Below are positions 1 through 8,212 of a stretch of DNA of 55,982 nucleotides, in pieces. A model generated the notes under the pieces. The model did not search any database and had not been told where the DNA came from. It saw only the letters and a program-made list of their open reading frames with translations. Source of the DNA: Polyangiaceae bacterium (GTDB lineage: Bacteria; Myxococcota_A; Polyangia; Polyangiales; Polyangiaceae); NCBI GenBank assembly GCA_013361525.1, contig JABFXY010000215.1:1-55982 (forward strand), in the 5' to 3' direction. The position numbers and the translations under genes are program-made. The first letter of the stretch is position 1. Each line of letters starts with the position of its first letter.

Positions 1-18
1 ACGCGAGGAAAACCAGGT

Positions 19-101
19 CCGCACAGGCGTGGGTGCCCAGTGCGGAGCGGAGCGAAGCACCCCACGGGCGGGACCCACGCCGTCGTGCGGACGCGAGAAA
101 A
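19..101 (-). repeat. Palindromic intergenic repeat, copy A
   Basis: Reverse-complement copy of the ~85-bp element also found at 10946-11034, 11035-11123 and 21051-21133. Its outer arms are complementary: a GCAC-GACGGC-TGGGT-type left arm faces an ACCC-A-GCC-TGTGC-type right arm. The centre carries a second GTGC...GCAC hairpin. It begins three bases after the marC stop codon, so a marC transcript would end in a strong hairpin. Copy A differs from the others at several positions, mostly in the central loop. Confidence 0.8.
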
Positions 102-104
102 CAA

Positions 105-728
105 TCACCTCGCGCTTTGCAGGATCTCGATCGCGATGGGCTTCAAACCATCGATGACGAACTGCACGCCGATGACGACGATGATCAGGCCCATCACCTT
201 GGTGATGAGCTCGGTGCCGCCTTTGCCCAATCGGCTGATGAGCCGCGGCGCGACGAGCAGGATGCCGAACGTCGCGAGCATCGCGATCGCTAGCGCCCCG
301 AAGAGCGCGGTCGTGTGGAGCTTGCTCGTCGACTGGCCCATGAGGAGCATCACCGTGGTGATCGCGCCTGGGCCGCCGATGAGCGGAACGCCGAGCGGCA
401 CGACCGACGGATCCGAGGGGGTGGTCGTGACCTCCTTCGCGTCGTGGCCCGACGAGAGCATCGGCAGGCCGATGAGGAGGAACACGATGCCGCCGCCGAT
501 GCGGAACGCGTCGAGCGTGATTCCGAAGATCTTGAACACGAACGCGCCGAAGAGGGCGAACACGACCAGGACACCGAGCGCCGCGATGCATGCGCGAATC
601 GCGATGCGTCGCGTCTCCGCGCGGTTGCGACCTTGCGTGACCGTCGTGAACACCGGCGCGACCGCGAACGGATCGATGACCGTGAAGAGCGACGAGAAGC
701 ACAGTGCTCCGAAGGAGAGCGCGTTCAT
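105..728 (-). CDS. MarC family integral membrane protein
   Basis: A 207-residue polytopic inner-membrane protein of the MarC (UPF0056) family, whose substrate is not firmly known. It has about six hydrophobic segments. The N-terminal SSLFTVIDPFAVAPVF stretch and the mid-protein PLIGGPGAITTVM stretch are the two family hallmarks (NPxGxxP-like and GPGAI). The length equals the family norm. The ATG at 728 overlaps the stop of the upstream Lrp-type regulator (ATGA), so the two are translationally coupled and transcribed from the promoter at 1239-1266. Longer in-frame extensions are only the regulator read in another frame. A regulator/MarC pair suggests amino-acid- or stress-responsive expression; that is inference from the neighbour. 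Confidence 0.9.
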   Translation of the reverse strand: MNALSFGALCFSSLFTVIDPFAVAPVFTTVTQGRNRAETRRIAIRACIAALGVLVVFALFGAFVFKIFGITLDAFRIGGGIVFLLIGLPMLSSGHDAKEVTTTPSDPSVVPLGVPLIGGPGAITTVMLLMGQSTSKLHTTALFGALAIAMLATFGILLVAPRLISRLGKGGTELITKVMGLIIVVIGVQFVIDGLKPIAIEILQSAR

Positions 729-1231
729 TGTTCTTCCTCCTTCTCGATCGGATCGGTTGCGATCGGGCTCATCGCCTTGCGCGTCGACAGGATGAACGTC
801 GTCTTCACCCGGCCGATCACGTCGGACGTGCTCAGCCGGTGCAGAAGAAACGACTCGACCTCCGCAATGTCGCGCACCGCGATCTTCAGGAGGAAGTCCT
901 CTTCGCCGGCGATGTGGTGGCACTCGAGCACCTCGGGGAGGCCGTCGATTTGCTCGAGGAAGCGCTGGTGGTTCTGCAGCCCGTGCGACTTCAGCGTGAC
1001 GTGCACGAACGCCATGACCGGACGGCCGACCTTGGCAGGGTCGACGACCGCCATGTACCGCGTGATGACGCCGAGCTGCTCCAGCTTGCGAATGCGCTGG
1101 AGCATCGGCGTCGGGGTGAGGCCGACCGCCTCTGCGAGAGCCGCGTTCGTCGCCCGGCCGTTCTCCTGCAAAAGGCGAAGGATCTGGCGGTCGATCGCGT
1201 CGAGAGCCTCCGACGAAGTTGTTTCGACCAT
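725..1231 (-). CDS. Lrp/AsnC family transcriptional regulator
   Basis: A 168-residue protein with the standard two-domain Lrp/AsnC layout. The N-terminal winged helix-turn-helix covers about residues 8-60 (LDAIDRQILRLLQENGR, then LAEAVGLTPTPMLQRIRKL). The C-terminal RAM/AsnC ligand-binding domain covers about 68-150 (HVTLKSHG, VLECHHIAGEEDFLLKIAV). I place the start at the ATG at 1231, because the alternative TTG at 1237 touches the -10 element. The -10 would start transcription at about 1231-1232, so the mRNA looks leaderless. Two palindromes upstream are likely its own binding sites, giving autoregulation. Its coupling to marC makes that gene the probable target. The ligand is not predictable. 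Confidence 0.93.
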   Translation of the reverse strand: MVETTSSEALDAIDRQILRLLQENGRATNAALAEAVGLTPTPMLQRIRKLEQLGVITRYMAVVDPAKVGRPVMAFVHVTLKSHGLQNHQRFLEQIDGLPEVLECHHIAGEEDFLLKIAVRDIAEVESFLLHRLSTSDVIGRVKTTFILSTRKAMSPIATDPIEKEEEQ

Positions 1232-1238
1232 AAGCAAC

Positions 1239-1266
1239 GATATAGCTCAGCATAATATGCTGTCAA
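1239..1266 (-). promoter_or_regulatory. Sigma70-type promoter of the lrp-marC operon
   Basis: Read on the minus strand there is a perfect -35 TTGACA (1266-1261), a 16-bp spacer and a TATATC -10 (1244-1239). The predicted start of transcription falls on or one base before the ATG at 1231, so no leader is left for a ribosome-binding site. One operator-like palindrome fills the spacer. Confidence 0.75.
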
Positions 1267-1294
1267 TATCGTCACCGGTCAGCATTCTGTGCTG
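1248..1294. promoter_or_regulatory. Two 15-bp Lrp-like operator palindromes
   Basis: CAGCATAATATGCTG at 1248-1262 is a perfect inverted repeat (6-bp arms, 3-bp centre). CAGCATTCTGTGCTG at 1280-1294 keeps the outer CAGCA/TGCTG arms. Their centres are 32 bp apart, about three helical turns, as expected for Lrp-family oligomers bound on one face of the DNA. The first box lies between the -35 and -10 elements, so binding would repress the regulator's own promoter. Confidence 0.65.
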
Positions 1295-1343
1295 GCCATT
1301 GCGACCAGAACAGTTGCGCGACCAGCACCGTCGCGCGACCGGA

Positions 1344-1991
1344 TCAGTGGTCGGGGATGTCGATCATGCTGCCGGGGCCGAGCCTCTTGCCGTCGGGCGA
1401 GTAGCGCTCGGCGCAGCTCGCTTCTCTGCCGTCGGTCACCGTGACGACGAAGTTGTCGCTCGGATCAGCGGCGTCGACGTACGTCTTCATCACCTCTTCG
1501 CAGGTGATCGACTTGCCCGCCTTCGCCTTGCAGTTGACGTAGGTCGTCGCGTCGTCGGTGCCCTTCATCGGACGAGGGGCGCGGCCTTCCTTCTTGGCGA
1601 TCTCCGCTTCGACGCGGTTCACGGCATCGGTGAGCCGCTTGATGTCGATCGCCATCGCGGGGTCGCAGCCGAGCGACTTCAGCTCCGTCGTGCCCTTCGC
1701 GCTCTGCGCCTCGAGCGTGACGTTCGCGAGGTCCTTGATGCCGCCGGCGAGCGCGCCGAACTCACGCCACATCCAGAAGCCGACGCCGGCCGTCACGATC
1801 ACGCCGAGGCCGAGCACGATCAGAAACGCGAGCAGGCAGCCCGACATGCCCTTCTTCGGCGGAACGGGCTGCGGCATCGGTCCACCGCCATAGCCGGGCT
1901 GCCCGTATCCAGGAGGTCCGCCATAGGGCTGCTGCTGCCCATAGCCGTATTGCCCTTGCGGAGGAGGACCGTAGCCGTGCGGAGGGTTCAC
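1344..1991 (-). CDS. Hypothetical single-pass membrane protein with Pro/Gly/Gln/Tyr-rich N-terminus
   Basis: A 215-residue protein I cannot assign to a family. Residues 1-46 are low complexity (repeats of GYG, QQ and PPQG), followed by basic residues and one hydrophobic segment at about 51-73 (CLLAFLIVLGLGVIVTAGVGFWMW). The rest is a soluble domain of about 140 residues with three cysteines (LGCDPAM, VNCKAK, ITCEEV) that could be exported. This cytoplasmic disordered tail, TM, extracytoplasmic domain layout is common among myxobacterial proteins of unknown function. The gene stands alone between the lrp promoter and glyA, with about 155 bp separating it from the glyA stop. Confidence 0.75.
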   Translation of the reverse strand: MNPPHGYGPPPQGQYGYGQQQPYGGPPGYGQPGYGGGPMPQPVPPKKGMSGCLLAFLIVLGLGVIVTAGVGFWMWREFGALAGGIKDLANVTLEAQSAKGTTELKSLGCDPAMAIDIKRLTDAVNRVEAEIAKKEGRAPRPMKGTDDATTYVNCKAKAGKSITCEEVMKTYVDAADPSDNFVVTVTDGREASCAERYSPDGKRLGPGSMIDIPDH

Positions 1992-2148
1992 CGGCTCAAG
2001 CTATCAAACTCGTCGGAATCAGAACTCGCCAAGTGCGCCAAGCGAAGAGGAGGAGAAAGAGGGTTTGGGCCAGAAGAAAACCAACCTCTGGCTCTTCTCC
2101 CTCTTTCTGCCCTTGGCGATCTTGGCGTTTCCTCTGTTCTGGGATCGC

Positions 2149-3429
2149 CTAGACCGTCAAGCCAGGCGCCGGGAATCCCGCGCACATCTCGCGGACTTCC
2201 GCGGCGATGCGGTCCAGGACCTCGGGAGCTTGGCTCGACGCGACCTGCTCCATGAAGCCGGCGAGGCGCTTCATCTCGTCGGCGCCCATTCCGCGCGAGC
2301 TCACGCAGGGGGTACCGATGCGAACGCCGCTCGGATCCATCGGCTTGCGGGGGTCGAACGGGATCGCGTTGTAGTTGCAAACGATGCCGGCGCGATCGAG
2401 CGCCTGCGCGTAGGGCTTTCCGCCGATGCCCTTCGGCGTCATGTCGACGAGCAGCAGGTGGTTGTCCGTGCCGCCGGTGACCAGCGAGAACCCGCGCGAC
2501 AGGAGCTCGCTCGCGAGCGTCTTGGCGTTGTCGACGATCCGCTTCGCGTAGGCGGCGAAGTCGGGCGTCGTCGCCTCCTTCGCGGCGACCGCGATACCCG
2601 CCGTCGTGTGGTTGTGCGGGCCGCCCTGCAGACCGGGGAAGACCGCGCGATCGATCACCGACGCGTGCTCCGGCTTGCAGAGGATCATGCCACCGCGCGG
2701 GCCGCGCAGCGTTTTGTGCGTGGTCGACGTGATGACGTCCGCGATGCCGACCGGCGAGGGGTGCAAGCCCGCGGCGACGAGGCCCGAGATGTGCGCGATG
2801 TCCGCCGCGAGGATCGCGCCGACCTCGTCCGCGATGGACCGGAACGCGGGGAAGTCGAGCGTCCGCGGGTAGGCCGTCGTGCCGCACCAGATGAGCTTCG
2901 GGCGATGTTCCTTTGCGAGCTTGCGAACCTCGTCGAGATCGATCCGGTGATCGTCGCGACGCACGCTGTAGGGGATGCTCTGGAAGAACTTGCCGGTGAT
3001 GCTCACCGTGTGGCCGTGCGTGAGGTGGCCGCCCGCAGGCAGGCCGAGGCCCATCACCGGCTCGCCGGGCTTCACGAAGGCGAGGTACACCGCGAGGTTC
3101 GCGGGGCTACCCGAATAGGGCTGCACGTTGACGTGCAGTTGCTTCGGATCACTCAGCGGCTTGCCGAAGAGTGCTTGGAGGCGGCTCTTCGCGAGCTCCT
3201 CCACCTCGTCGATGTACTGCTGTCCTTCGTAGTAGCGCTTGTGCGGGTAGCCCTCGGAGTACTTGTTCGTCAGGCACGAACCGCTCGCTTCGAGCACCGC
3301 GCGCGAGGCGTAATTCTCGCTCGCGATGAGGCGGATCTTCTCCGCCTCACGGCGCTCTTCATTTTTGATGAGCGATGCGATCTCCGGGTCGACCTCGGCC
3401 AGAGGTGACCGACCGGTGGCGTTCTTCAT
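2149..3429 (-). CDS. glyA: Serine hydroxymethyltransferase
   Basis: Converts serine and tetrahydrofolate to glycine and 5,10-methylene-THF; a cytosolic PLP enzyme of one-carbon metabolism. The 426 residues are normal for bacterial GlyA. Diagnostic parts are LIASENYAS near the N-terminus, NKYSEGYPHKRYYEGQ, the HGH motif near residue 140, and the PLP-binding lysine K239 in TSTTHKTLRGPRGG. The N-terminus is clear because the ATG at 3429 lies seven bases after the stop of the E2 gene, suggesting co-transcription from upstream of the E2 gene. No oddities seen. Confidence 0.98.
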   Translation of the reverse strand: MKNATGRSPLAEVDPEIASLIKNEERREAEKIRLIASENYASRAVLEASGSCLTNKYSEGYPHKRYYEGQQYIDEVEELAKSRLQALFGKPLSDPKQLHVNVQPYSGSPANLAVYLAFVKPGEPVMGLGLPAGGHLTHGHTVSITGKFFQSIPYSVRRDDHRIDLDEVRKLAKEHRPKLIWCGTTAYPRTLDFPAFRSIADEVGAILAADIAHISGLVAAGLHPSPVGIADVITSTTHKTLRGPRGGMILCKPEHASVIDRAVFPGLQGGPHNHTTAGIAVAAKEATTPDFAAYAKRIVDNAKTLASELLSRGFSLVTGGTDNHLLLVDMTPKGIGGKPYAQALDRAGIVCNYNAIPFDPRKPMDPSGVRIGTPCVSSRGMGADEMKRLAGFMEQVASSQAPEVLDRIAAEVREMCAGFPAPGLTV

Positions 3430-3436
3430 GGGTACC

Positions 3437-4813
3437 TCAGCGGACTTCGAATTCTCCGCGGTTCAGGATGTCCGCGACGCGCCAGAGGAACGAGTTCGCG
3501 AGCGCGCCGTCGATGATGCGATGGTCGTAGGACAAGGCGAGGTACATCACCGGGTGGATCGCGATGCTCTCGTCGTTGCCGTTGGTGACGACGACGGGGC
3601 GCTTCTTGATCTCGCCCATGCGAAGAATTCCGACGTTCGGCTGCGAGATGATCGCCGCGCCGAACAAGTTCCCCTTCAAGCCGGGGTTCGAGATGCTGAA
3701 GGACGTGCCCGATAGATCGTCCGCCGTGACCTTGCCGGCCTTCGCGCGTTGCGCGAGGTCGTCGATGGCCGACGCGATGCCGCGCAGCGAGAGCTGATCG
3801 GCCTGCTTGATGCTCGGCACGACGAGGCCGCCCGGGGTGTCGACGGCGACGCCGAGGTTGACGTCGCGGAGCTTGACGTAGCTGCCCTCGAGCACGCGCG
3901 CGTTCATGTCGGGGTGCTCGCGGAGCGCACGCACCGTCGCGATCGAGATGAACGTGAGGAAGGTGAGGGGCACGCCCTCCTTCTTGAACACGTCTTTGTG
4001 CTGGTCGCGCAGCCGCGAGGTCGCGGCGAGATCCACCTCGGCGACGGTCGCGACGTGGGGCGAGACCTGCTTCGAGTAGACCATGTGGTCCGCCGTGATT
4101 CGGCGGCGTCGCGAGAACGGCACGACCTGATCGCCCGGCTTCGGGACGTAGGGCGGAACCTTGTACGTGCCGAACCCGACGCCGGGGATCGGCGGGACGA
4201 AGCCGCCGGCGGTGTTCAACATCGCGGCGAGCTCGAGCGACGACGCTGCCGGCTGTGCGGGGGCCGCCTGCGGCTGCGCGTGGGTCTGCGCTTGCGGCTG
4301 GATGACCGTCGGCTGCGAAACCGCGACCGGCGGTACGTGCGGGCCGTGCCCACCGTCGGTCGTGCCGGCTGCGCGAAGCACGTCACCTTGCGTCACGCGA
4401 CCTTGATCGCCCGTGCCGTGGACACGCGCGATCTCGACGTCGTGCTCACGCGCCATCTTGCGGACGCTCGGCGAAGCGAGCGGCGCATTCGCCGAACCCT
4501 GCGCAGACGGTGGCGCCGCGGGTGCCGGTTGGGGCGCTGCAGCTTGGGGAGCCGCGGCCGGTCGGGCGCCACCGGTCGCCGTCTCGTCGAGCTGGCACAA
4601 TAGGCCGCCCTTCGCGATCGTCTGACCCTCCTGCGCGACGATCTTCACCACGCGGCCGGCCGCGGGCGCGCGCACCTCGGTATCCGCTTTGTCCGTCGCA
4701 ACTTCGAGGAGCACTTGCTCCCGCTCAACCTGGTCGCCCTCGCGCACTACCCACTTCGTCACGGTGCCCTCGGCGACGCTCTCGCCGAGTTGGGGCATGG
4801 GGACGTCGATCAT
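3437..4813 (-). CDS. Dihydrolipoamide acyltransferase (E2) of a 2-oxoacid dehydrogenase complex
   Basis: A 458-residue E2 core protein. The N-terminal lipoyl domain (residues 1-76) has the lipoylated K42 in ATDKADTE. An Ala/Pro linker follows, then a peripheral subunit-binding domain at about 108-148 (ASPSVRKMAREHDVEI...GRVTQGDVL). A second Ala/Pro/Gln linker leads to the catalytic domain (about 225-458) with the acyltransferase motif HRIIDG (H431, D435). It moves an acyl group from lipoate to CoA and scaffolds E1 and E3. The substrate (pyruvate, 2-oxoglutarate or branched-chain 2-oxoacid) cannot be set from sequence alone, and no E1 or E3 gene is adjacent. The gene sits directly before glyA in one transcription unit. 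A 22-bp palindrome lies 38 bp upstream. Confidence 0.95.
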   Translation of the reverse strand: MIDVPMPQLGESVAEGTVTKWVVREGDQVEREQVLLEVATDKADTEVRAPAAGRVVKIVAQEGQTIAKGGLLCQLDETATGGARPAAAPQAAAPQPAPAAPPSAQGSANAPLASPSVRKMAREHDVEIARVHGTGDQGRVTQGDVLRAAGTTDGGHGPHVPPVAVSQPTVIQPQAQTHAQPQAAPAQPAASSLELAAMLNTAGGFVPPIPGVGFGTYKVPPYVPKPGDQVVPFSRRRRITADHMVYSKQVSPHVATVAEVDLAATSRLRDQHKDVFKKEGVPLTFLTFISIATVRALREHPDMNARVLEGSYVKLRDVNLGVAVDTPGGLVVPSIKQADQLSLRGIASAIDDLAQRAKAGKVTADDLSGTSFSISNPGLKGNLFGAAIISQPNVGILRMGEIKKRPVVVTNGNDESIAIHPVMYLALSYDHRIIDGALANSFLWRVADILNRGEFEVR

Positions 4814-4850
4814 CGCTTGCTCCTAGGGGTCTTTCGACCTGCCCTCGTAG

Positions 4851-4872
4851 TTCACCTGGCTTGCCAGGTGAA
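4851..4872. promoter_or_regulatory. Perfect 22-bp palindrome upstream of the E2-glyA operon
   Basis: TTCACCTGGC, a TT centre, then GCCAGGTGAA: perfect 10-bp arms in the 102-bp gap between the glutaredoxin-like gene and the E2 start. No T-run follows on either strand in the right place, so it does not look like an intrinsic terminator. A dimeric repressor or activator site is the simplest reading; an RNA hairpin in the E2 leader is possible too. Confidence 0.55.
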
Positions 4873-4915
4873 CCAAAAACAAGAGCTCGTCCGCCTCGGT
4901 GACGATGCAGCGACG

Positions 4916-5713
4916 CTACAGCAGCGTGCCGCCGGCGGGCTGAGCGAGCGCGCGGTCGATGTCGGGGGCGGAGAAGCCGACGAGGATCTTGCCGCGGATG
5001 TCGATCACCGGAATCGCACCATGGCGCCCTCCGATCTTGTCGAGCTTCGCTTCCATCTCCGCGCGCGCCGCGCCGTCGGTCTCGATGTTCTTGAAGGCGG
5101 TCTTCACGCCCTTCGACTTCAGGTGCGAAAGGGCTTGTTTGCAGGCGCTGCACCAGGTCGCGCCGTAGACGATCGCAGCCGCGTCGGGAGCCGGATCGGT
5201 CGAGTCGTCACCCTGTCCACCTTGGGGGCCGGGGCCCTCACTCGGAGGTGTTCGCGATGCGTCGCGACGCGTCCGGCGCTCGGGGCGTTCGTCGCTCGGC
5301 GTGTCTTCGCGCTCCTTGCGCCTTCGCTCGATCTCCGCTTCCCATTCCGAGCGACGCGTGCTCTTCGCGACGTACGATCCGTCGGCGTCGAGCGCGCTCA
5401 AGTCGGAGACGTACAGCGGGTCGCTCGCGCCTTGTTGGCTGTCGGAGACGAGCACGCGCACGAAGGAGGCGTACTCCTTCGGGATGCCGCTCGGCGAGGA
5501 CGTGACGTGGGACTCTCCGCGCGCGTCGAGCCACGTGAGCATGAGGTTCGGCGTGTCGGCGCGGAAGTGCAGCGGCGGCAGCTCCGCCAGCGCCGCCTTC
5601 GACGTGTCGGAGCCTTCTCCGCTCGAGCAGCCGAACAGGCTCGCGTTGCCGATGCCCGCGGCGAGCAGCGAGAGCGCGAGGACGGATGCGGCCCGGCGAT
5701 GAAAGGCGCCCAA
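4916..5713 (-). CDS. Lipoprotein with C-terminal glutaredoxin-like domain
   Basis: About 265 residues in three parts. First is a signal peptide ending in SLFGC, a fair lipobox. Next is a domain with an acidic/basic charged stretch (EAEIERRRKEREDTPSDE...), and last a glutaredoxin/thioredoxin-fold C-terminus beginning AAIVYGATWCSACKQALSHL, with a CSAC redox pair and the later GAIPVIDI segment holding the cis-proline. It is probably an exported thiol oxidoreductase. The start is uncertain. An in-frame GTG at 5845 would add 44 residues ahead of the signal peptide and has no spaced ribosome-binding site, so I prefer the TTG at 5713, which puts the signal at the N-terminus. It is upstream of the E2-glyA operon, same strand. 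Confidence 0.72.
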   Translation of the reverse strand: MGAFHRRAASVLALSLLAAGIGNASLFGCSSGEGSDTSKAALAELPPLHFRADTPNLMLTWLDARGESHVTSSPSGIPKEYASFVRVLVSDSQQGASDPLYVSDLSALDADGSYVAKSTRRSEWEAEIERRRKEREDTPSDERPERRTRRDASRTPPSEGPGPQGGQGDDSTDPAPDAAAIVYGATWCSACKQALSHLKSKGVKTAFKNIETDGAARAEMEAKLDKIGGRHGAIPVIDIRGKILVGFSAPDIDRALAQPAGGTLL

Positions 5714-5920
5714 GATGGTGCCAGATTTCCAACCCTCGCCCTTCGAATCAAGACGCAACGTTCGCTCGGGATCGTCTTTCGAGCTCGCTGGGCTGGGCAC
5801 GCCTAGTTCATGGGCCGCAGCTCCGGCTCGCGCAAGGCCGGCCACCTCCGGCGTGTGTTTCCGCTTCGGCGCCTCCGCGCCGAGCCGTTCGAACGGGCGG
5901 TCAGGCGCGCTCGACCGCCG

Positions 5921-6202
5921 TCAGCCTTCGGGGGCGCACTCGAAGGCCCCGAACACCACCTCGTCGCAGGAAAGGTCCTGGATGCAGGAGGCCTTCTCCG
6001 CGACCGCCTCCGCGAAGTCGGGGTCGTCCTCCGCGAGGCCCTCACATTGGGCGACGCAGCTCTCTTCGTCCGGACCCATGACACCCAAGTCCTGCCGGCA
6101 CTGGACCTCTTTGGCACAGAGCTCCGGACAACCTTGGTCCGAGCCGCAGGCCGCAGCGAGAACTGCGAAAAGCACTGCATTCACGTTCACGATCGTTCGC
6201 AT
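5921..6202 (-). CDS. Small cysteine-rich lipoprotein
   Basis: A 93-residue secreted lipoprotein: MRTIVNVNAVLFAVLAAAC is a clean type-II signal with a LAAAC lipobox. The mature part has seven more cysteines, starting CPELCAKEVQC, with later single Cys spaced 8-20 residues apart, suggesting a small disulfide-bonded fold. No family recognised. The ATG at 6202 gives the best signal peptide; upstream in-frame ATGs at 6220 and 6241 add only basic residues. It is divergent from the DUF2330 gene with a ~190-bp shared promoter region, in which I see no clear element. Confidence 0.8.
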   Translation of the reverse strand: MRTIVNVNAVLFAVLAAACGSDQGCPELCAKEVQCRQDLGVMGPDEESCVAQCEGLAEDDPDFAEAVAEKASCIQDLSCDEVVFGAFECAPEG

Positions 6203-6391
6203 TGGGTTGTGGCCCCTCATTGGCCTTCGCCTTGCAAGCACCCGGCCGCCCGCTTCCTTAGCTTCGCTTCGCCCACTCGTCGCCTGCTGCCATCGCCTCG
6301 GCGCCCCGCCGCTCAGCAGCCCGCTTCGCTCGACCTCTCGGGACGGTTGTCCGCGCCCGGCGGTCGTTGTCCCATGCGAAAGGGAACCACG

Positions 6392-7846
6392 ATGCTACTC
6401 CGCTCGACCAAAGCCGTCTTCACCGCCTGCACGTTGGTCGCTGCGACCGCCTTCGCCTTCGCCCCGCGCACGGCGGAGGCATGTGGTGGCTGCTTCGCGC
6501 CGCCGGATCCGCCCACCGTCGTCAGCGGTCACCGCATGGTGATGAGCGTCTCGCAGACGCAGACAGTGTTGTGGGATCAGATTCAGTACGCGGGCGATCC
6601 GGAAGAGTTCGCGTGGGTGCTTCCGGTGAAGCCCGGCGCTCGGATCGAGGCGGGCACGTCGGCCTTCTTCGAGGTGCTCGAGGCGCAGAGCGCGGTGCGC
6701 ATCGCGCCGGCGATCGTCGATTGCGGCGGTGGCAGCTCCTCCGGGTGCAGCGCGTCGTTTGCGGCTTCCGACGAATTTGGTGATGGGTCGGCGGCTCCGG
6801 GTGAAAACGGCGGAGACCCGGTCGAGGTGCTCCACCAAGGCACCGTCGGTCCGTACGAGACGGTGACGCTCTCGACCGAGGAGCCCGGCGCGCTCAACGA
6901 CTGGCTCGAGTCGCACGGCTACAACGTCGACGATTCTTCGCAGCCGATCATCGACCAATACGTCGCCGAAGGATTCGATTTCATCGCGCTTCGTCTTCAG
7001 CCCGGCCAAGGCGTGAAGCAGATGACGCCCGTGCGCGTCGTGATGGAAGGTGGGTCGGTCACGCTGCCGCTTCGAATGGTCGGCATCGGGACGGGCGCGC
7101 AGACGCCGATCGTCCTCTACGTCATCGGTGAGGGGCGTTACACGACGCAGAACTTCCCCGAGGCACTCATCGCCGGCAACCTCCTGTCGTGGGACTTCGC
7201 GACGTCGGAGTCGAACTACGTCGAGCTGCGCGATCAGGCGCTCACGGAAGACGATGGCCGTAGCTGGATCACCGCCTATGCCGCGCAGAACTTCTTCAAC
7301 ACGTCCGTCTTCGACGCGAACTTCAACAGCACGACGTTGATTCAGTTCTATCTGAACCAAGCGCTCGCGAACGGTGAGCTGTCGTCGTCGTGCGCGCTCG
7401 GCCTCGGCTACTTCTCGGGCACCGTCGAGAATCCTTGCCCGCCCGGCGAGCCGTGGGACTCGCCCGCCTGTGGGAGCGTCGAGCCGGGGGCGCTCGATTC
7501 GCGCCAGCTCGGCTGTGTCGGTGCAGAGGACATCGCGGTGGCGCTCGATGGTCTCAACGTCGAAAACGTTTGGGTCACGCGCTTGGAGGCGAACCTGCCG
7601 CGCGCCGCGCTGAGTGACGACCTTACGCTCGAGGCTGCGGCGGAGCAGGTTCCCGTCAACAACATCCTCACCGCGCAGATCGCCATCAACCCGGAAGAGG
7701 CGTGTGGCAACGGCGTGATCCCGCGCACCATCGACGTAAGCAACGTGCCGGGCAATCGCGTCGCCGCGCTCATGACGACCGCGCTCGCGAGCATCGCTGC
7801 GGCGCTCCTCCTGCGGCGGGCGCGGGCTCGCCTCGCGCGTCGCTGA
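6392..7846 (+). CDS. DUF2330 domain-containing exported protein
   Basis: A 484-residue exported protein. The signal peptide is residues 1-29 (LVAATAFAFAPRTAEA), followed by ACGGCFAPP and the typical DUF2330 opening (VVSGHRMVMSVSQTQTVLWDQI, EEFAWVLPV). DUF2330 proteins are cell-envelope proteins of unknown function, frequent in myxobacteria. The C-terminus ends in one hydrophobic segment (ALMTTALASIAAALLL) plus RRARARLARR, like a sorting/anchoring tail but without the usual MYXO-CTERM cysteines. The second ATG (6392) is chosen over the one at 6374 because AGGGA lies seven bases before it. It is convergent with the next gene, their stop codons being directly adjacent. Confidence 0.88.
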   Translation: MLLRSTKAVFTACTLVAATAFAFAPRTAEACGGCFAPPDPPTVVSGHRMVMSVSQTQTVLWDQIQYAGDPEEFAWVLPVKPGARIEAGTSAFFEVLEAQSAVRIAPAIVDCGGGSSSGCSASFAASDEFGDGSAAPGENGGDPVEVLHQGTVGPYETVTLSTEEPGALNDWLESHGYNVDDSSQPIIDQYVAEGFDFIALRLQPGQGVKQMTPVRVVMEGGSVTLPLRMVGIGTGAQTPIVLYVIGEGRYTTQNFPEALIAGNLLSWDFATSESNYVELRDQALTEDDGRSWITAYAAQNFFNTSVFDANFNSTTLIQFYLNQALANGELSSSCALGLGYFSGTVENPCPPGEPWDSPACGSVEPGALDSRQLGCVGAEDIAVALDGLNVENVWVTRLEANLPRAALSDDLTLEAAAEQVPVNNILTAQIAINPEEACGNGVIPRTIDVSNVPGNRVAALMTTALASIAAALLLRRARARLARR

Positions 7847-8212
7847 TCACTCGGAGAGGAGCGAGATCCAGCTCACCGCTCCGAGGATCATCGCCACGGC
7901 CGTCATCGCGATCGCTCCGCCGATCGCGACCCGACGGCCGCGGTCGTTTTGGGCACGGATCCAAGGGATCCCGAGAGCGTGTGCGACGACGAGCGCGACC
8001 GAGAACGTGGTGCCCGCATAGGTGAGCACCATCACGAGGACGCTTCCGAGCTCGTCCTTCACGTGGCCGGCGCTCACTTCTCTCCTCACCGCGGAGGGAA
8101 TGACGGCGATGGCCCAAGCAAAGGCGGGCAGGTACGCGACAAAATGCACGATCATAAGCCGCCGCATGAGGCGGCGGTGACGTGCGAGCGTCGCTTGATC
8201 CGGCGGCGTCAA
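7847..8212 (-). CDS. Hypothetical membrane protein
   Basis: A 121-residue protein with three hydrophobic segments: about residues 21-38 (IVHFVAYLPAFAWAIAVI), 54-81 (LGSVLVMVLTYAGTTFSVALVVAHAL) and 95-118 (VAIGGAIAMTAVAMILGAVSW). No family recognised. The TTG at 8212 overlaps the M15 peptidase stop codon (TTGA), implying translational coupling; an internal ATG at 8167 is the alternative start and would still keep all three segments. Its place behind a secreted peptidase hints at an envelope role but does not identify one. Confidence 0.7.
   Translation of the reverse strand: MTPPDQATLARHRRLMRRLMIVHFVAYLPAFAWAIAVIPSAVRREVSAGHVKDELGSVLVMVLTYAGTTFSVALVVAHALGIPWIRAQNDRGRRVAIGGAIAMTAVAMILGAVSWISLLSE

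Noticed and set aside
5810..6391. Long in-frame extension upstream of the DUF2330 gene
   Set aside because: It runs through the small antisense lipoprotein gene, is Arg-rich, and would bury the signal peptide; the ATG at 6392 has a proper ribosome-binding site.
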